This document shows positions 23,743-32,081 of a stretch of 47,426 nucleotides of DNA, in pieces. Positions within the stretch are counted from its first letter, which is position 1. Each line of letters opens with the position of its first letter. Under the pieces are notes generated by a model that saw only the letters and a program-made list of their open reading frames with translations, had not been told where the DNA came from and did no database searches. The stretch is from contig CAMYNC010000018.1 in the NCBI GenBank assembly GCA_947259685.1, forward strand, positions 1 through 47,426, written 5' to 3'. Both the position numbers and the translations under genes were made by a program. This DNA comes from an uncultured Desulfuromonadales bacterium (GTDB lineage Bacteria; Desulfobacterota; Desulfuromonadia; Desulfuromonadales; Geopsychrobacteraceae).

Positions 23743-24339
23743 TCACTTCAGTAGGCTCCAGAGCATCAGCAGCACAAAATGTCCCATTGGGCCAGGTTTG
23801 AAATGCCTGCGGTTGTTGGCCGGTTTGGCGGGTTTCGTCCTTTTCTGCGGTCGAAAAACACCATCCTCACCCTGCTCATATGGTGCGGAGCGTTTTTCCT
23901 TTTCCAAATGATAATAAAAACTGAAGTCCGGCCTTTTTGCTGTCCGTTGCGGCTTTGTTTTCTGTGCAGCCCTTACTCCGGGCTCTGGTTTCGCCGCCGG
24001 TTGTTCGGTTGGGCCGAAAAGGGCATCGAGCAGCGAATCGACAAACCGGTTGAACTTCTGCTGCGGATCTTCAGGGTTTGTCCCCCTGGCGTGAGCTTTG
24101 GAAGCTGCTTGCGCTGCCTGCTCTTTCGCCAGCTGTTCGGCATCATATTCGGCCCGCAGTTTGGGATCCGCGAGAATCTGGTAGGCAGCGTTGATCTGAC
24201 GAAATAGATCGGCAGAAGCTTCACAGCCGTGGTTGGTATCGGGGTGGAAACGCTTGGCCAAGCTGCGGTAGGCAGACCTCAGGCGGTGCTGGTCAGCATC
24301 GGGGGGCACTCCGAGCAGCCGATAATAATTGATGGCCAT
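23743..24339 (-). CDS. J-domain protein with a C-terminal membrane segment
   Basis: A 198-residue protein. Residues 1-65 are a J domain with the HPD tripeptide (FHPDTNHG), YYRLLGVPPDAD and AYQILADPKLRAEYD. A polar low-complexity middle rich in Ala, Lys and Gln follows, with a hydrophobic end (MGHFVLLMLWSLL) that could anchor it. It lacks the G/F and zinc regions of DnaJ, so it is a type III co-chaperone recruiting an Hsp70 to a membrane site. An in-frame TTG lies two codons upstream; I use the ATG. Confidence 0.85.
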   Translation of the reverse strand: MAINYYRLLGVPPDADQHRLRSAYRSLAKRFHPDTNHGCEASADLFRQINAAYQILADPKLRAEYDAEQLAKEQAAQAASKAHARGTNPEDPQQKFNRFVDSLLDALFGPTEQPAAKPEPGVRAAQKTKPQRTAKRPDFSFYYHLEKEKRSAPYEQGEDGVFRPQKRTKPAKPANNRRHFKPGPMGHFVLLMLWSLLK

Positions 24340-24474
24340 CGACAAGGGTCCTCATTCATTTGGGTTCCCTCCATGGAGCGAAGGTGACCCCACCCCATCC
24401 ATGTGGCAGGGGAATCCATTAACTTATCGGCCGTTGGTGCCAGGGTCTTTAATTATGTTTTGGGCTTGTTGATG

Positions 24475-24496
24475 CCCTCCCCCGTGCGGGGGAGGG
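24475..24496. repeat. GC-rich palindrome in the DnaJ/lemA gap
   Basis: A 9-bp stem (24475-24483 with 24488-24496) with loop GTGC, followed on the plus strand by GGATTTTATT. It lies between the lemA stop and the J-domain gene on the minus strand. It looks like a dispersed intergenic palindrome of the kind seen at 8181. No other signal is seen between 24340 and 24528. Confidence 0.5.
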
Positions 24497-24528
24497 GGAT
24501 TTTATTCAAACTTCGATCTCGGAATGAT

Positions 24529-25098
24529 TCAGCCGTGCTGGAAGCTGACTTCGACATCCTGTCGGTGAGCCGGATCGATTTCCCAGAGTTTGCGGCTGGT
24601 AAAGTTAAACAGTCTGGCAATGATCAGGTCTGGGAACTGATCGAGGCGGGTGTTATAGATTGTCACTGAGGCGTTGAACAGCTCGCGGCGATCGGCGATC
24701 TGATCTTCCAGTTCGCTGATCCGGTTGCTCAGTTGACGAAAACTGGTATCAGCTTTCAGGTCAGGATAGCGTTCCACCACCATGAACAGCGATTTCAAGG
24801 TGTCGGTCAGCATACTCTGTGCTTGTAGTTTCTGTTCTTCGGTATTGGCCGTATTGATCTGCGAGCGTGCCTTGATAACCGCTTCAAGGGTTTGCTGCTC
24901 GTGCTGCATGTAGCCTTCGCAGACCTTGATCAGTTTCGGCAGTTCATCGTAGCGCTGCTTCAATAAGACGTCGATGTTGCTCCAGTCCTGGTTGATGTTG
25001 TTTTTCAAGGCGACAAAGCCGTTGTAGATGATGATCACGTAAATGATCAGCCCCAACAACAGCAGCAGTAGTACGCCAAGGACAATCCAGCCGGTCAT
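24529..25098 (-). CDS. lemA: LemA-family protein
   Basis: A 189-residue protein with an N-terminal membrane helix (about 5-25) and the LemA coiled-helix domain. Family landmarks are YNGFVALKNNINQDWSNIDV, LKQRYDELPKLI and LFNASVTIYNTRLDQFPD. LemA proteins are membrane-anchored helical bundles of unclear function. GGAGG precedes the ATG. It follows the GIDE-domain gene by 28 bp on the same strand, a pairing seen in other bacteria. Confidence 0.92.
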   Translation of the reverse strand: MTGWIVLGVLLLLLLGLIIYVIIIYNGFVALKNNINQDWSNIDVLLKQRYDELPKLIKVCEGYMQHEQQTLEAVIKARSQINTANTEEQKLQAQSMLTDTLKSLFMVVERYPDLKADTSFRQLSNRISELEDQIADRRELFNASVTIYNTRLDQFPDLIIARLFNFTSRKLWEIDPAHRQDVEVSFQHG

Positions 25099-25126
25099 AG
25101 TGCCTCCTTCGAGTCAATGTGTGGTT

Positions 25127-27094
25127 TTAGGTAAAAAATAAGTAAATACCCCAGCCGGTAGCCGCCGCCGCGCCGATAAACAGCGGGATGGTGTAGGCGG
25201 CATAACGGCTGGTCAGGTGTTCCTCCGAGTGGGTCTCGGCAATGATAAAGGGACAACCTTTCTGCTTGCCGATCACCACATGCTCTTCCTGTTTTTTACG
25301 CTGCTGCTTCGCTTGAAGCGATTCGTGCAACACTTTTTCTTCTACCGCAGCGCGGGCGGCCTCCCATTCATCCTGGCTGATCTTGCCGTCGCCGTCACTA
25401 TCGAACTGTTGTAAATCTTGCGGATTGCGCTTCAGTTCACGCAGGGCTTCTATTTTGCGCTCCTGCAGGGTCGGCCCAGCCTCGCGCTTAATCGCAGCGA
25501 AACCGAGCACGTAAAGCAGGGTGCCTTCAACGATGATTTCCTCGAGCCATTTTTCATCGGCGTCATCATCGATTCGCAGAAAGCCGACCTGGCCCGGAGT
25601 CCCTTCCTGTTTGGTGCCAGCCCGCACCCGACAGTTGGCGGGATCGACCTCGACCCGGCCGGTTTCATCGGCAAGCATAAAAGGGACGTTGTCGCTGCTG
25701 CTGATGCTATTGACCTGCCATTGATTATTGCGCCGGTGGTATTTGGTCAAGCGATAAAAGACGCAGGGGGTATGCGACATCGGTGACAGCAGCGCGTACT
25801 GGCGAATCGCCTTGCCTTTGACCTCGACCATCCCCATCGCCACCGAGCGCACCTTGCTGGTCGGGGTGTTTTCTACCTGGCGCTTCAGCCTGACAAAATA
25901 AAAGCCGCCCCAGAACATCAGGCTGGCCAGTCCAATCGGTATCAGGCCGGTTCTAAAGGCTACGCGGAAGAAATCGCGCAGGCTCTGGCTGTCGACTTCA
26001 AACAGGATCAAGATGCCGACACCGGCCAAGGCCCCGGCGCTGCCCAACCAGAATCCGGGTTTTTTCCAGAGGCCGCCATGATTTGGCAGGGGAGGCGCTG
26101 GCAGACCAGGGTCGGCAGTGTCTGGTACTGTCTGCCGCTGTTGCTGGTCCGCCTGGTGGATTTCTTTACTGATCTCTGTGGCGATCGGCAGCACCTGTTC
26201 AAACTGCTCATTGGCGGCCAAGCTCGGATTCTGCATCAGCAGCGCTGCCGCAACCCTGCCGGTCAGTTCTGTGGGCTCATTACAGTCTGCGGCTTCAACC
26301 GGTCCAACCCGGAGTATATCAGCCAGCAACCAGCCATAGCGAGTTAGGCTGAGCAGGTTTTTGCGTTGCACATCGGGATCGCCATCAGTCCCCTGTTGCA
26401 GTCTGCAGCCGGGCAGGTTAACCAGGCCGAAGTCAGTCTGCAGGTGGAAATCTCCAGCGTATTCTTCGGTTAATTTGAGCAGCTGGTCAAGATTCTGCTT
26501 ACTGCTGGTCGTGGCGCGCTCACCCAGCCCCTTGTGATCGAACTTGCCGGGGAAAACCCGTACGCCGTCGATGATCTGCTTGCTGTCGTCGAGCAGGTAG
26601 ATATCGAGTAACGGTTGATTCTGCAGGATAGTCTTGTAGGTCTTGTGGTCTGTCAGGTGGCGCAAGTCATCCTGGCCGCGATAGGCGTTACTGGAAAGTA
26701 GCTGTTTGACACTCTGCTCCGCCAGGCGGCCGGACATTTCAGCAAAAACCGCAAGGATGTTCGCGTCCCTGGGAATTTCCAGCAGCTTCTTTTGGCTGTT
26801 GAAAGTGAGTTTGTCCTGGGTAATCTGCAGCCCCAGCAAGCGGGATGGGGCAAACTTTGCTGGGCTCGGAGTTAACAGCCAGTGGCGGTAGCCGTGCTGC
26901 TGTAACAGTCCGGAGATCGGCTCCAGTTGTGCCCTTGGGCCTTGCCTCAGCAGTGACAAACCGCGACCGACCAGCCGTTGACGGCACTGAAAGCTGTCGA
27001 GCTGGTGTTTCTTTACCAGCTCTTTGAGCAGCTCTGGAAGCTTATTCGAGGCGCGTTGCTGTTGTTCGACAATCAGGTAGTCGGTTTGGTTCAT
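25127..27094 (-). CDS. GIDE-domain membrane protein with an EF-hand
   Basis: A 655-residue protein. Residues 1-340 are soluble and unrecognised. Two helices (about 350-400) follow, then a GIDE-type domain (about 415-545) with SKVRSVAMGMVEVKGKAI and CVFYRLTKY, as in the MULAN E3 ligase but without a RING. Near residue 570 there is a complete EF-hand loop, DSDGDGKISQDE, with all calcium positions filled. A coiled segment and a final membrane helix pair end the protein. Partner of lemA in an operon. The GIDE/LemA pairing is known in bacteria, but the mechanism is not. Confidence 0.75.
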   Translation of the reverse strand: MNQTDYLIVEQQQRASNKLPELLKELVKKHQLDSFQCRQRLVGRGLSLLRQGPRAQLEPISGLLQQHGYRHWLLTPSPAKFAPSRLLGLQITQDKLTFNSQKKLLEIPRDANILAVFAEMSGRLAEQSVKQLLSSNAYRGQDDLRHLTDHKTYKTILQNQPLLDIYLLDDSKQIIDGVRVFPGKFDHKGLGERATTSSKQNLDQLLKLTEEYAGDFHLQTDFGLVNLPGCRLQQGTDGDPDVQRKNLLSLTRYGWLLADILRVGPVEAADCNEPTELTGRVAAALLMQNPSLAANEQFEQVLPIATEISKEIHQADQQQRQTVPDTADPGLPAPPLPNHGGLWKKPGFWLGSAGALAGVGILILFEVDSQSLRDFFRVAFRTGLIPIGLASLMFWGGFYFVRLKRQVENTPTSKVRSVAMGMVEVKGKAIRQYALLSPMSHTPCVFYRLTKYHRRNNQWQVNSISSSDNVPFMLADETGRVEVDPANCRVRAGTKQEGTPGQVGFLRIDDDADEKWLEEIIVEGTLLYVLGFAAIKREAGPTLQERKIEALRELKRNPQDLQQFDSDGDGKISQDEWEAARAAVEEKVLHESLQAKQQRKKQEEHVVIGKQKGCPFIIAETHSEEHLTSRYAAYTIPLFIGAAAATGWGIYLFFT

Positions 27095-27377
27095 GAATCT
27101 CTACGTAGCTAGGATTATAGATTTTGTTAATCTAACTGTATCCAGTAATCACGGCAAGTAAGAATCTAGAAAAACTTTAATTTGATGTAGAAACCTGTCA
27201 GGCAATATAGCGGTAGACGGTCAGTAATCAACCTTTCGACTTGGATTTAGATGCTTGACCCTGCTGACTAAGTTTCCGATTTCATCAAGTATTTCATTTT
27301 TTTTTGAGTCAATTCGACATGATTTTCGGAGAATTTTCAGAAATCCGCAGCAGCAGAAAATTAAGTAATATAGAGGG

Positions 27378-27797
27378 TTAGTCGGAAATTTTTTTACGCA
27401 ACCCTTTGATTTGTGCGCGCCGGGATTTTTGCTCTAGACGCTTCTGTTTGGAACTTCTGGTGGGGCGGGTTTTTTTGCGGGTTTTTCTGGGAATCAGGGC
27501 TGCTTGAATCAACTTCTGTAGGCTGCTCAGCGCCGCGAGGCGATTCCGCTCCTGGCTGCGGCTTTGCTGCGCTTTGATCACTACAGCACCATCTTTGCTG
27601 ATGCGATGGTCCGTGGTTGTCAGCAGCAGTATTTTGAGCTCCTCCGGCAAAGACGATGCATGAATATTGAAGCGCAGGTGGATGCCGGTCGAAGTCTTAT
27701 TGACATGCTGACCACCGGCACCCTGGGCGCGGATGGCGCCGAGTTCGATTTCGCTTAGTGGCAGGATAATCCGGTTGGAGATGAAGAGTTCTTTCAT
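27378..27797 (-). CDS. arfB: Alternative ribosome-rescue factor / peptidyl-tRNA hydrolase
   Basis: A 139-residue class I release-factor-like protein (ArfB/YaeJ). The catalytic GGQ is in GAGGQHVNKTST. The basic tail from about residue 105, rich in Lys and Arg, enters the mRNA channel of stalled ribosomes. It frees nascent chains on non-stop mRNAs. The upstream ribosome site is weak (AGGAT). The 283 bp between it and the GIDE gene is AT-rich and holds nothing I can name. Confidence 0.93.
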   Translation of the reverse strand: MKELFISNRIILPLSEIELGAIRAQGAGGQHVNKTSTGIHLRFNIHASSLPEELKILLLTTTDHRISKDGAVVIKAQQSRSQERNRLAALSSLQKLIQAALIPRKTRKKTRPTRSSKQKRLEQKSRRAQIKGLRKKISD

Positions 27798-27936
27798 GCG
27801 GCCATCCTGCCATATTTCTAGCAGAAAAACAGCCTTGGAAACTTAGTCCGAAGGCTAAAGCGTTGCGCGATGAACTGATTTTGAGGAGGGGCCGCTTTGG
27901 GCCTGATCGATCCACAAAAGTGTAATTCTGCAGGCG

Positions 27937-28302
27937 CTACTCGTTATCGCGATTCACTGTCTCTTTGCTGAACGCCGGCAAGCAGACAGAAATATATTCG
28001 GCCCCCTGTTCGCCAGGACTGCTGTAACGGACCCATTGGCCGGAGCGGGTGATGATCGTCTGGCCGGCATGGACGTCGATGGTTTCCGTCGGCGTGGTGA
28101 CCCGCAGCATCCCTTGTAGAACCACCGTGTATTCGTCAAACTCAGGGCGCTGCCCCGGTTCTTCCCAGCCAGCGGGGCTCTTCATGCGGGCGATGCTCAG
28201 CTCTTCAGTTCCCGAATTGACTCGACCGATGTATTCCTCGATCTGTTTTGTCTGGTTGCCAGCTGCTGTGACGATGGTCGGTTGTTTGATAATTGTCGGC
28301 AT
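27937..28302 (-). CDS. Cupin-domain protein
   Basis: A 121-residue single cupin. The first motif is around RPEFDEYTVVLQGMLRV and the second around HAGQTIITRSGQWVRY. The canonical first-motif histidines are replaced (EFDE), so metal binding may differ or be absent. It resembles small EutQ-like or DUF861-type cupins. AAGGAG lies 6 nt before the ATG. Monocistronic; function unknown. Confidence 0.8.
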   Translation of the reverse strand: MPTIIKQPTIVTAAGNQTKQIEEYIGRVNSGTEELSIARMKSPAGWEEPGQRPEFDEYTVVLQGMLRVTTPTETIDVHAGQTIITRSGQWVRYSSPGEQGAEYISVCLPAFSKETVNRDNE

Positions 28303-28488
28303 GCGGTCTCCTTTTGCAGAACGATTGAAATCGCGTCTATTGCAGCTGCAATGTACCTAAATTCTTTGTTAGCTCCCCCCTTCCAGGAAATGGTAGCAGG
28401 GGGAAAACGTCCGCGCAAGTGCTACTCGTGCGCAGCGCCAAATGCACCGAGAAAAGCAAACTCTTAGCGAAGCCGGTTTTTCAAAACT

Positions 28489-28657
28489 CTAGGAGGCTGT
28501 CGGGCTATTCGGGCCGAAGCGAAAATTTGGATGTTTGAGACCAGATTTTGGCTCGTTTGAGAGCTCATAGCTGTAGCTATGGGCCGAAAAGGAGCTGGAA
28601 TCTGGGCCAACCAGTCAAATTTGCAGCCGGCTCATGGATAGTCCGACAGTCTCCTAG
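28489..28657. mobile_element. 169-bp near-palindromic element, MITE-like
   Basis: The whole segment folds back on itself. The ends are CTAGGAGGCTGTCGG and its partner CCGACAGTCTCCTAG, with one mismatch. The centre is CATAGCT-GT-AGCTATG at 28566-28581. Matching blocks run along both arms (AAATTTG, CCAGATT, GGCC). It holds no gene. This is the structure expected of a miniature inverted-repeat element or a large RNA hairpin. Confidence 0.65.
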
Positions 28658-29045
28658 GCGAATACGCTGAAATGTTCCAGTAAATTTAGTCAGTAGTGGG
28701 CATAGAGCACAGTTCCAGGAGCGAAATCAGACCAAGATAGAATTACGCTGATTAATTTTCCTCTGGATTAGATTGCGCATGATTCTTTCCGCGTTCAGAG
28801 CTCTCTTCTTCCTCAGCTGCGTATCTTTTCTCAGTGGAAAGGTGTAACATGTGAATTAGTGCGTCTACCTGAATTTATTCTTTCACGCTCTAACACCGCC
28901 CTTCAAGCCGTCCGGAGATGATGCTACGGAGTGAAGAGAATTGTGGACGCGCCAAATGCTGTCAAGCCTGCCCCTTAGATTCCAGCGATCTCCCTGGGTT
29001 TTATTGGCCAACTCTTGGCTAATCCACGTGAAGGGAGTATCAAAT
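28658..29045. other. Intergenic region without a clear gene
   Basis: About 390 bp between the palindromic element and the zinc-ribbon gene. A 34-codon frame at 28918-29022 with several cysteines has no proper ribosome-site spacing. I see no promoter I would defend. Confidence 0.5.
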
Positions 29046-29450
29046 ATGCAGAATCCTAAGCTTTCCGCTGGTGATCCGATTCAGGCGCGCTGCACCAAGT
29101 GCCGTAAAAATTCCGACCATATTCTCGTCAGCCTGGCTGATGAGGCACCCGAACAGGTGCAATGTACACTCTGTAGTCGGCAACACAAGTACCGGCCGCC
29201 GACAACGCCAAAAAAGCCCGGCGTGAAAAGAGCCCTGAATCTGAAAGATGCCGAACGCCAGGAATGGAGCACGCTGCGGCCGGGCATGGACAATGCCAAG
29301 GCCAGCGACTATTCCATGACTGCAGCCTATAAAGAGAAGTCGCTGATCAATCACCCGGTTTTCGGCCTTGGTCTGGTGCAGCGGGTGGTCGGCACGCAAA
29401 AAATTGAGGTTCTGTTTGAGGATGGCAGAAAAATACTCCGCTGCCGATGA
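29046..29450 (+). CDS. Zinc-ribbon protein with a Tudor-like tail
   Basis: A 134-residue protein. Two CxxC pairs (CTKC and CTLC) near the N-terminus form a zinc ribbon. The C-terminus, NHPVFGLGLVQRVVG, then KIEVLFEDGRKIL, matches the small beta-barrel found at the end of UvrD/PcrA and in CarD-like proteins. It may bind nucleic acid or RNA polymerase. The frame is open further upstream, but the ATG at 29046 follows AAGGGAG. Related hypothetical proteins occur in Geobacter-like bacteria. It overlaps the next frame by 4 bp. Confidence 0.75.
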   Translation: MQNPKLSAGDPIQARCTKCRKNSDHILVSLADEAPEQVQCTLCSRQHKYRPPTTPKKPGVKRALNLKDAERQEWSTLRPGMDNAKASDYSMTAAYKEKSLINHPVFGLGLVQRVVGTQKIEVLFEDGRKILRCR

Positions 29451-29530
29451 ATACGCTTGCTACAACGGAGAATTTTCCCCAGAGAACCCTGAAAGGTCAG
29501 GTCCTGGAGTATGAATGGAAAGAGCTATTT

Positions 29531-29743
29531 ATGGACAAGTGTAATCAGTGTGAAGATCAGTCCGACAAGACCAGCAGCGGAAAGCCGCATGAATCTTTGG
29601 TGAAAATTGATGAACAGCGAGTATTTAAAGGCAGGAATGCTCGCTGTTTCGAGGAGCAGGACTATCAGTGCTTGAATTGCGAATCGAAATTCACTTGGAG
29701 CAGCAATAAAAACGATCTGGCCTGGACTCTTTGGCAGGGATGA
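29531..29743 (+). CDS. Small zinc-ribbon protein
   Basis: A 70-residue protein with two cysteine pairs, CNQC near the start and CLNC near the end (DYQCLNCESKFTWSSN), which look like a single split zinc ribbon. A longer version beginning at 29447 overlaps the previous stop codon (ATGA), but its first 28 residues look random. I favour the ATG at 29531, preceded by GGAAAGAG. Function unknown. Confidence 0.5.
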   Translation: MDKCNQCEDQSDKTSSGKPHESLVKIDEQRVFKGRNARCFEEQDYQCLNCESKFTWSSNKNDLAWTLWQG

Positions 29744-29770
29744 TCAGGCGCTGTTAGCAGGCCAGAAGAA

Positions 29771-29896
29771 TTATTCTTCTTCATCAGTTCCCTGGGGCTT
29801 CTCTTCTTGTTTGCGTTTCTTTTTTTCTTCCTTTTTGGCCTGCTTAGCGATTTCCTTCTGGCGCTTTTCATAGCCGTAATTGGTTTTTCTGGCCAT
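29771..29896 (-). CDS. Short, highly charged conserved protein
   Basis: A 41-residue protein beginning MARKTNYGYEKRQKEIAKQ and continuing as Lys/Glu-rich helix. AAGGAG lies 8 nt before the ATG. Small proteins with this start (MARKTNY.FEKRQKE) are widespread in Proteobacteria and have no known function. It is just downstream of the cold-shock gene on the same strand, beyond a terminator. Confidence 0.75.
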   Translation of the reverse strand: MARKTNYGYEKRQKEIAKQAKKEEKKKRKQEEKPQGTDEEE

Positions 29897-29964
29897 ATGG
29901 TGGGTTCTCCTTATGTTGGACTGCACATAGAGCAATTTGGGCGATCTACTGCAATGCTGAAAAT

Positions 29965-29998
29965 AAAAGAGCCCCACGAGAAATCGCGGGGCTCTTTT
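29965..29998 (-). terminator. Terminator of the cold-shock gene
   Basis: An 11-bp stem (29965-29975 with 29988-29998) capped by a further CGA/TCG pair set. The arms end in AAAA/TTTT. It starts 18 bp past the csp stop codon and can act in both directions. Confidence 0.85.
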
Positions 29999-30016
29999 AC
30001 TGATATATGCAAAAAA

Positions 30017-30217
30017 TTAAATCTTGCGCACGTCAGACGACTGAGGGCCCTTTTGGCCTTGGGAGACCTCAAAGCTTACCCGATCGCCTTCGGCGAGAGA
30101 TTTGAAACCGTCGCCTTGAATTGCTGAAAAATGGACGAACACGTCAGCGCCATTGTCCTGCTCGATGAAACCGAAACCTTTAGAATCGTTAAACCACTTT
30201 ACTGTACCTTCTGCCAT
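30017..30217 (-). CDS. cspA: Cold-shock protein
   Basis: A 66-residue OB-fold RNA chaperone. RNP1 is KGFGFIEQD and RNP2 is DVFVHFSAI, with the usual start [11 protein letters not shown]. These proteins melt RNA structure and can act as antiterminators. The frame is open upstream, but the ATG at 30217 with GGAGAAG is the correct start. A long upstream leader would be usual for this family. Confidence 0.96.
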   Translation of the reverse strand: MAEGTVKWFNDSKGFGFIEQDNGADVFVHFSAIQGDGFKSLAEGDRVSFEVSQGQKGPQSSDVRKI

Positions 30218-30278
30218 TCTCTTCTCCATGTTCCCCGCTGGGGGATTTTTTTGTGCAAGTTCGCTCACCCTAAAATAA

Positions 30279-30308
30279 AAAACACAGACCGAATCGGGCC
30301 TGTGTTTT
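30279..30308 (-). terminator. Hairpin between RNase H and cold-shock genes
   Basis: AAAACACAG (30279-30287) pairs with CTGTGTTTT (30300-30308), with an inner CCG/CGG stem. On the minus strand it ends in TTTTTTATTTT, as a terminator. A TTGACA (30333-30328, minus) just upstream may instead place it inside the csp leader. Confidence 0.55.
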
Positions 30309-30460
30309 CGAACCACAATCGACACCTTGTCAATGCGGCGAGTGAGAAAATAATTACACAAACTTTCTTAAGTTCGTAGAACCTAGCATGGTCAGCTTTT
30401 GATAAGCAAGGATATTAAATTTTTTCTCGTCTAAATCATGTCAGGGTAATTGCTGGCAAA

Positions 30461-30940
30461 TCAACGTATTGCTTCTCTTAAGGCCTGCCTTGAGGCCTTG
30501 TCCACCAGGGAAAACAGTCGGTCAATGGCAGTTTTTTGTTTCGCAGGCTTATGCCCAGTCAGTTTAATCAATTCAAAATTCAGTTGGTCGGTCAGCCGAT
30601 AAAACTCCTGATAAAGCTGAATGTTGTTGAGGTATCGGTTTTTCTTTGAACGAAAATGATGCTCATCTAACCGAGCGTGTCTTTTCGGCAGGTCGAAAAT
30701 GGTTTGCGAATCGGTATAGACAATCAGCTTACGCTCTGACACTTGAATTTCACGGAGCGCCCATAACAGTGTCTGCAGTTCCAGTTTCGTCGAAGATGTC
30801 TGCGCAAAGCGCTTCAGTTTTACCTGTGCTCGCAATTCATCCAACGAAAGGTCAGGTTCTGTCACCGCGAGATAGGCCCCATAGCCGATTTTTAATTGGG
30901 GGTCCACACTGCCATCTGTCAGGAGGATCAGTTCATGCAT
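30461..30940 (-). CDS. Ribonuclease H-like protein
   Basis: A 159-residue RNase H fold protein. Catalytic acids are visible at LLTDGSVD (Asp), KLELQTLLWAL (Glu) and VYTDSQT (Asp), with a late DRLFSLVDKASR segment in place of the usual N-x-x-AD. It would cut RNA in RNA-DNA hybrids. The divergent C-terminal motif sets it apart from classical RnhA, so it may be a paralogue. Confidence 0.75.
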   Translation of the reverse strand: MHELILLTDGSVDPQLKIGYGAYLAVTEPDLSLDELRAQVKLKRFAQTSSTKLELQTLLWALREIQVSERKLIVYTDSQTIFDLPKRHARLDEHHFRSKKNRYLNNIQLYQEFYRLTDQLNFELIKLTGHKPAKQKTAIDRLFSLVDKASRQALREAIR

Positions 30941-30967
30941 AAAAATGACTTTATTTCGGGGGAGGAG

Positions 30968-31819
30968 TCAGGTGCGTTGTCGCAGCAGGTAGCGGGCGGC
31001 GTACCAGAGGAGCATGATCAGGGCAATCAACGGCAATGCCGGGATAAAGAGGCCGGTTGTCTGCGCCAGCAGGGCTGCGAAAAAGAGTGCCGCCACTGAG
31101 ACCGGCAGGTAACATCCAATCCGCCCTTGACGGGCCAGATTCTCACCGGCTGTCACGAGCAGGTTGTCGTTTACCCCGTGGTGCCGGGCGACAATCGCGA
31201 AGAAAACCACCATGATCCAGTCAGAGATACCGAAAACCGGGGCCAATCCACCCGGGCCGGGGAACGCAAGCTTTACCAGAACCATATCGATGAGCGGCGG
31301 CGGGCCCTCAGGTGTCAGATAGAATTGTTCGATCTCCCGCGTGAAAGTGGCGGTTGGGCCGTAGCTCCAGCTGGCGAAGTCAGCCAGCGTCATAACAATG
31401 CAGATCGGAGCAAGCTCCCATAGTCGCTGGACATATCTGGCCAATGCGGCGCCGATGAGGGTTGCGACCAGCAGCAAAAGGCCCGACTTGATTCCGGCGA
31501 GTAGCGGCTGCCAACCGCCGCTTGTGGGCAGCTGGTTTATCAGCCAGATACTCAACATCAAGGTCATTCCCCAGAAGAGATAAAAACCGCGGCTGCGTTC
31601 TTCTGGGTGCAGCAGCAGGGCAGGCAGGAGCAGTTGGGCGGCGGCGTAAAGTTGCAGGGCGATAAAAACACCGGACAACCAGGGCGCGACCGTTTCAATC
31701 AGGCCTCCGATCGATCCGAGGCCGAAGACTGCGCAGCTCCACAGCATGTGGCTGGCGATCAGCAGGCGGATCAGTCGCTGGTTCGATTTGCTGAAAGTGA
31801 TGAAGGGATGGTTCGACAT
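30968..31819 (-). CDS. Polytopic membrane protein of unknown function
   Basis: A 283-residue protein with about eight hydrophobic helices. No cofactor or transporter motif is visible. Polar segments include ARHHGVNDNLLVTAGENLAR and the loop LTPEGPPPLIDMVLVKLAF. The ATG at 31819 is preceded by a weak AGGGT. An upstream in-frame start would add 22 residues. It follows the moeA/TatA-like pair after a strong hairpin. I do not recognise the family. Confidence 0.6.
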   Translation of the reverse strand: MSNHPFITFSKSNQRLIRLLIASHMLWSCAVFGLGSIGGLIETVAPWLSGVFIALQLYAAAQLLLPALLLHPEERSRGFYLFWGMTLMLSIWLINQLPTSGGWQPLLAGIKSGLLLLVATLIGAALARYVQRLWELAPICIVMTLADFASWSYGPTATFTREIEQFYLTPEGPPPLIDMVLVKLAFPGPGGLAPVFGISDWIMVVFFAIVARHHGVNDNLLVTAGENLARQGRIGCYLPVSVAALFFAALLAQTTGLFIPALPLIALIMLLWYAARYLLRQRT

Positions 31820-31917
31820 GACCCTATTGATTCCTTGCTTGATCTGAAGTGGATGTCTTTGACGTACTGGGATATTGAAGCGCAACGGTTACGAAAATGT
31901 ACGCTAAGCATTATCGC

Positions 31918-31957
31918 CCCAACATTCAACAAAATAAGCCTTCTGTTGAATGTTGGG
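31918..31957. repeat. 14-bp perfect inverted repeat
   Basis: CCCAACATTCAACA (31918-31931) pairs fully with 31944-31957 around a 12-nt loop. It lies just past the TatA-like stop codon, where a terminator would be expected, but neither strand has a T run after it. It could also be an operator or an RNA-stabilising hairpin. Confidence 0.7.
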
Positions 31958-31982
31958 CTTCCCAGGGGTAATGACCGGATAG

Positions 31983-32066
31983 CTACTGCGGCAGTTTGCC
32001 AGCACCGAAAACAATCATCACTAGAACCAGGAAAATCAACAGCACTTGGGTTCCAAGCTCAAACAC
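31983..32066 (-). CDS. 27-residue TatA-like peptide
   Basis: A GTG-started frame reads MFELGTQVLLIFLVLVMIVF, then GAGKLPQ, then TAG. This is the N-terminus of TatA/TatE: the membrane helix and the hinge FGAGKLP. It stops before the amphipathic helix found in all usual TatA proteins (57-90 residues). AAGGAG (32073-32078) lies 6 nt before the GTG, directly after the moeA stop codon. It is either a truncated gene or a minimal membrane peptide. The molybdenum context fits, since Tat exports folded molybdoenzymes. Confidence 0.65.
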   Translation of the reverse strand: MFELGTQVLLIFLVLVMIVFGAGKLPQ

Positions 32067-32081
32067 ATTTCGCTCCTTTGC

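Noticed and set aside
28918..29022. 34-codon frame with several cysteines (NCGRAKCCQAC)
   Set aside because: The GGAG site abuts the ATG with no spacing, there is no terminator, and the following gene has its own ribosome site. Cysteines alone are not enough.
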